DNA of 43,504 bases, taken from contig CAKZHP010000126.1 in NCBI GenBank assembly GCA_936924635.1, positions 1-43,504 on the forward strand. Reading direction: 5' to 3'. The translations under genes were made by a program, and so were the position numbers. The notes under the pieces were generated by a model. The model searched no databases and had not been told where the DNA came from. It worked only from the letters and a program-made list of their open reading frames with translations. This DNA is from an uncultured Propionibacteriaceae bacterium. Its GTDB lineage: Bacteria > Actinomycetota > Actinomycetes > Propionibacteriales > Propionibacteriaceae. Below are positions 40,767 through 43,504 of this stretch, one piece after another. How positions within the stretch are numbered: the stretch's first letter is position 1; each line of letters opens with the position of its first letter.

Positions 40767-42485
40767 ATGCACCTCGAGCAGCTGATCGCGTTCGTCGTCG
40801 CCGCGGTCATGATCGTGGGCCTGGTGACCCAGTTCGCCGGCCATCTCGGTGTCGCGGCGCCCCTGGTCCTGGTGCTGGCGGGCATCGGGGTCGGCCTGGT
40901 GCCAGGCGTGCCGCACGTCGAGCTGGAGCCCGAGGTGATCCTCGTGGTGGTGCTGCCGCCGCTCTTGTACGCCGCCGCGCTGCAGGTGCCGTTCGTCGAC
41001 TTCCGTCGCAACGTGCGGGTGATCGCCTTCCTGTCGGTGGTGCTGGTGGCGGTCTCGGCGCTCGCGGTGGGGCTGACCGTGCACGCGCTGTGGCCCACCG
41101 TCGGCCTGGCGCTCGCGATCGGACTGGGCGCCGTCGTCGCGCCGCCCGACGCCGTGGCGGCGATCAGCCTCGGCAAGCGGCTCGGGCTGCCGCCGCGCAT
41201 CGTCACCATCTTGGAGGGTGAGGGCCTGGTCAACGACGCCACCGCCCTGGTCCTGCTCTCCACCGCCGTCGCTGCCGCCACCACCGCTCAGGCCGTCTCG
41301 GTGGGCAGCGTCGCCACCACGTTCTTGTGGGCCATCGTCGGCGCGGTCGTCGCGGGCTGGCTGGTGGGCCGGCTCGCAGTGTGGGTGCGGAGCGCGGTGG
41401 CCGACCTCGTGCTCGACACCGCCGTCTCGTTGGTGGTGCCGTTCGTGGCGTTCCTGCTCGGTGAGGCCGTGCGCGCCTCCGGTGTGGTCGCGGTGGTCAC
41501 CGCTGGCATCGTGGTGGGCAACAAGGGTGTGAGCCGGATCCGGGCCGAGTACCGCCGGTCGGAGCGCAGCACCTGGGCGACGTTCACGATGCTCGTCGAG
41601 AACGGCGTCTTCTTGCTGATGGGGTTCCTGCTCCCGGACGCCGTCCGCGCCGTCGCTGCGGAGGGCTACCTCACCTCTGCCGTCGGCATGGGGGTGCTGG
41701 TCACCGCGGTGCTGATCGCGCTGCGGTTCGCGGTGATGCCGGTGCTCCTGTGGTCCATGCGCCAGCAGGCCCGGTCCCGGGAGCGGCGGCAGGGTGTCGA
41801 GGAGAGGCGCATGGGTCGGGCCGACGAGCGGTTCGGGGCGATCGAGGACGAGCGCATCCAGTCCCGCCTGGCGCGGTTCCGGCTGCGGGTCACCCGCAGC
41901 CAGCACGACGTCACGGCGATGCGGGACCAGGAGCTGGGATGGCGCGAGGGCGCGGTGCTCGGCTTGGCCGGCATGCGGGGGGTGGTCACCATCGCGGCGG
42001 CACAGACCCTGCCGGAGCACCCGCTGCGGCCGGCGCTGCTGCTGGTCGCGTTCGTCGTCGCCATCGTGACGCTGCTCGCCCAGGGGTTCGCGCTGCCCGG
42101 TGTGGTCCGGGCCCTGCACCTCACCGCCGACCGCGACCAGGCTGAGCGGCAGCAGCTGGGGCAGCTGATGGGCAGGCTCCACGAGGCCGGTCGCGCCGCG
42201 GCCGAGGCGGCGAGCGGCGAGGGGTCGGGGGTCGACCCCCGCGTCCGGGCCGCCCTGCTCCAGCAGCTGGACGAACGCTCCCAGCGAGCCGCACAGCTGG
42301 CCGCCGGTGCGCGCGACGAGGAGCTGGTAGCGGACTGGCGCACGGTCCACGACGCCCAGGCCGAGGCCGAGCGGGCGGCGCTGCGCGAGGTGCGGGCATC
42401 GGGAGAGTTCTCCTCCGAGGCGATCGCCTGGGCCCAGCAGCTGCTCGACGACACCGAGATCCGCCTGGACGCCCGGGCCCGCTGA
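40767..42485 (+). CDS. CPA1-family Na+/H+ antiporter
   Basis: A 572-residue integral membrane protein with about 12 helices in the first 360 residues. Diagnostic CPA1 motifs are visible: VVLPPLLYAAALQ, GAVVAPPDAVAAISL and LEGEGLVNDATALVLL with the ND pair that binds the cation, then LVVPFVAFLLGEAVRASGVVAVVTAG and LVENGVFLLMGFLLP. After the last helices a hydrophilic C-terminal region of about 150 residues is rich in Glu, Arg and Gln and is probably cytoplasmic and helical. The role is exchange of Na+ (or K+) for H+ in pH and salt homeostasis. Confidence 0.93.
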   Translation: MHLEQLIAFVVAAVMIVGLVTQFAGHLGVAAPLVLVLAGIGVGLVPGVPHVELEPEVILVVVLPPLLYAAALQVPFVDFRRNVRVIAFLSVVLVAVSALAVGLTVHALWPTVGLALAIGLGAVVAPPDAVAAISLGKRLGLPPRIVTILEGEGLVNDATALVLLSTAVAAATTAQAVSVGSVATTFLWAIVGAVVAGWLVGRLAVWVRSAVADLVLDTAVSLVVPFVAFLLGEAVRASGVVAVVTAGIVVGNKGVSRIRAEYRRSERSTWATFTMLVENGVFLLMGFLLPDAVRAVAAEGYLTSAVGMGVLVTAVLIALRFAVMPVLLWSMRQQARSRERRQGVEERRMGRADERFGAIEDERIQSRLARFRLRVTRSQHDVTAMRDQELGWREGAVLGLAGMRGVVTIAAAQTLPEHPLRPALLLVAFVVAIVTLLAQGFALPGVVRALHLTADRDQAERQQLGQLMGRLHEAGRAAAEAASGEGSGVDPRVRAALLQQLDERSQRAAQLAAGARDEELVADWRTVHDAQAEAERAALREVRASGEFSSEAIAWAQQLLDDTEIRLDARAR

Positions 42486-42517
42486 GTCGCTCTGCAACAC
42501 CGGGATTGGGCAGCGAC
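42486..42517. terminator. hairpin between convergent antiporter and kinase genes
   Basis: GTCGCT (42486-42491) pairs with AGCGAC (42512-42517) around a 20-nt loop that may pair further. It lies in the 40-bp gap between two convergent genes. Confidence 0.4.
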
Positions 42518-42525
42518 GGCGAGCG

Positions 42526-43068
42526 TCAGAGCAGCCCCGTGCGCCTGCACACCTCGGCGGCCACCTCGGCCGGCGACAGGCTGCCCACCTCGACGACCAC
42601 GTCGCCGACGCCGGTCCGCTGCATCTGCTCCTGCAGCACCACTGCGCGCTCCAGGTGCCACTCCAGGTGCTCGGGAGCCTCCCGCGCCCGGAGCCGCCGG
42701 TCCAGCTCCTCGGGTCTGACGTCGAGCCTCGCCACCAGCACCCGTGACAGCCCGAGAGCGTCGGCGTACGTCTGTGCCTGCCCTGGTTCCTCCATCACGT
42801 CGGCGATGAGCACCGCCGACACCTCGCGGCGGCGCACGTTCACCCAGCACGCGGCGAGGTTCTCGATCCCGAGCCGGGCACCGTACGGGTCGTCGTCGGC
42901 GGCCGGGTAGACCGAGCGCAGGTAGTCCTGATCGACCGCCCACACCCGCCGGCCGCGGGCGTTCAGCAGGCCGGCCATCGCGCCCACCGTCGTCGACTTG
43001 CCTGCCCCGACGGGGCCGGTGACGACGACCACCGCCGGGTCGAGGCCCCTCGTCTGCTGCTGACTCAT
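42526..43068 (-). CDS. P-loop NTPase / small kinase-like protein
   Basis: The 180-residue soluble protein has a Walker A motif GPVGAGKST at 18-26, an Asp pair after the second strand (VWAVDQDYLRS) and Arg-rich lid residues RPEELDRRLRAREAPEHLEWHLERA, which are typical of AAA_33/adenylyl-kinase-like small kinases. It resembles the actinobacterial family of unassigned P-loop kinases with an HLEWH segment. Substrate unknown. ATG at 43068. Convergent with the antiporter gene. Confidence 0.82.
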   Translation of the reverse strand: MSQQQTRGLDPAVVVVTGPVGAGKSTTVGAMAGLLNARGRRVWAVDQDYLRSVYPAADDDPYGARLGIENLAACWVNVRRREVSAVLIADVMEEPGQAQTYADALGLSRVLVARLDVRPEELDRRLRAREAPEHLEWHLERAVVLQEQMQRTGVGDVVVEVGSLSPAEVAAEVCRRTGLL

Positions 43069-43171
43069 GCGCTCATCCTGGCGCAGCCGGATGGGTCGCT
43101 CCCGGTCCTGCCCGGGGCGCTGGTGAGGTGACCGTCACCGGGCTCGCTCAACAGCGTTGTCATCGGCCACC

Positions 43172-43504
43172 ATGTCCGCCATGTCGTCGGCCCTGGTGCA
43201 CGGTGGCCGGTCGGCCGGCGCGGAGCGTACGGTCTGGCGCACCGCCATGCCTGTCGTCGCCTGGACGTGGCAGGTGCGCCACGCGATGGAGTCGGCCGCC
43301 AGCGGGTTCCACCTCTGCACCGCGCCGGATGCGCGGCTCACGCTCCCGGTGGCGTACGCGATGGAGGACCACGGCGCTCGCTGGTGGCGGCCCGACAGCG
43401 ACGCGACGATGGCCGACGCCGTCACCGGCCTCGTCTTCCGCGGCACCCCTGACGCGCCGCCGGCCGCGGTCGCCGAGCCGGTCGGCCGGTCACGGCACCG
43501 TCCC
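43172..43504 (+). CDS. partial protein, possibly DUF6177-like
   Basis: An open frame from ATG 43172 (or 43181) runs to the window's end without a stop, so only the first 111 residues are visible. It contains MPVVAWTWQVRHAMESAASGFHL, DARLTLPVAYAMEDHGARWW and DAVTGLVFRGTPDAPP. The 'x-R-L-T-L-P-x-x-x-A' with the following 'ARWW' and a 'G-L' turn recall a DUF6177-like protein associated with actinobacterial secretion systems, but I am recalling the family from memory, so this is tentative. The start has no clear SD. Confidence 0.4.
   Translation, partial: MSAMSSALVHGGRSAGAERTVWRTAMPVVAWTWQVRHAMESAASGFHLCTAPDARLTLPVAYAMEDHGARWWRPDSDATMADAVTGLVFRGTPDAPPAAVAEPVGRSRHRP

Noticed and set aside
39840..42500. 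886-residue antisense frame over the glycosyltransferase and antiporter genes
   Set aside because: Arg/His/Gln-rich shadow sequence typical of the complement of GC-rich membrane-protein genes; real genes on the plus strand explain the region.

Overview
This window looks like a chromosomal segment of a high-GC actinomycete. Evidence: uniformly GC-rich sequence, many GTG and TTG starts, ATGA/GTGA start-stop overlaps, tRNAs without an encoded CCA, and gene neighbourhoods typical of Actinobacteria (tatD-rsmA-ispE; glmU-prs-rplY-pth-mfd-mazG-eno-divIC-DUF501-ppx-tRNA-Leu). Propionibacteriales is a reasonable guess, but nothing here proves the family.

Layout. 1-3.7 kb: translation and isoprenoid housekeeping genes (rsmI, tatD, rsmA, ispE). 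3.9-11.4 kb: envelope and accessory genes: a lipoprotein/secreted-protein pair, a small PLDc_N membrane protein, a DUF4442 protein divergent from a MarR regulator with a YihY/BrkB membrane protein, a TetR-MFS operon and an aromatic/aspartate aminotransferase. 11.5-16.6 kb: tRNA-Gln, an excalibur-domain membrane protein, then glmU, prs, rplY (with a structured leader) and pth. 16.6-20.7 kb: a variable island between pth and mfd. 20.8-29.2 kb: mfd, a SurA-N-like lipoprotein, mazG, eno, divIC, DUF501, ppx and tRNA-Leu(UAA). 29.2-30.05 kb: gene-poor. 30-43.5 kb: Bax-inhibitor protein, lipoproteins, NUDIX, DinB, zinc metallopeptidase, 3-methyladenine glycosylase, a divergent GH4 glycosidase/PfkB kinase pair, an alkyltransferase-like/DUF488 operon, a broken SDR, a glycosyltransferase, a CPA1 Na+/H+ antiporter, a P-loop kinase and a gene running off the right edge.

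The most interesting structures are not ordinary genes. (1) The pth-mfd island is flanked by two near-identical copies of the last ~158 bp of pth. Just inside the right copy is a diverged (~80% identical, frameshifted) copy of the first ~180 bp of mfd. This looks like integration of DNA from a relative with pth and mfd in the same order. Inside are two SDR genes and the truncated tails of a D-amino-acid-enzyme-like gene and an IclR regulator. (2) A 77-bp palindromic repeat occurs three times with identical length, conserved 17-bp arms and an inner hairpin that changes sequence but keeps pairing. (3) A second hairpin repeat family (constant GCTCAACCAGCGG tail, variable stem) occurs in tandem at 8.2 kb, where it supplies the stop codon of the MFS gene, and again at 35.4 kb. 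(4) Two tRNAs have unusual predicted shapes: a tRNA-Gln with a ~10-nt variable region and a tRNA with a UAA (Leu) anticodon but a class-I-length variable loop. (5) The rplY mRNA appears to have a multi-hairpin 5' leader.

No CRISPR array, rRNA, insertion sequence with a transposase, or recognisable prophage was seen.
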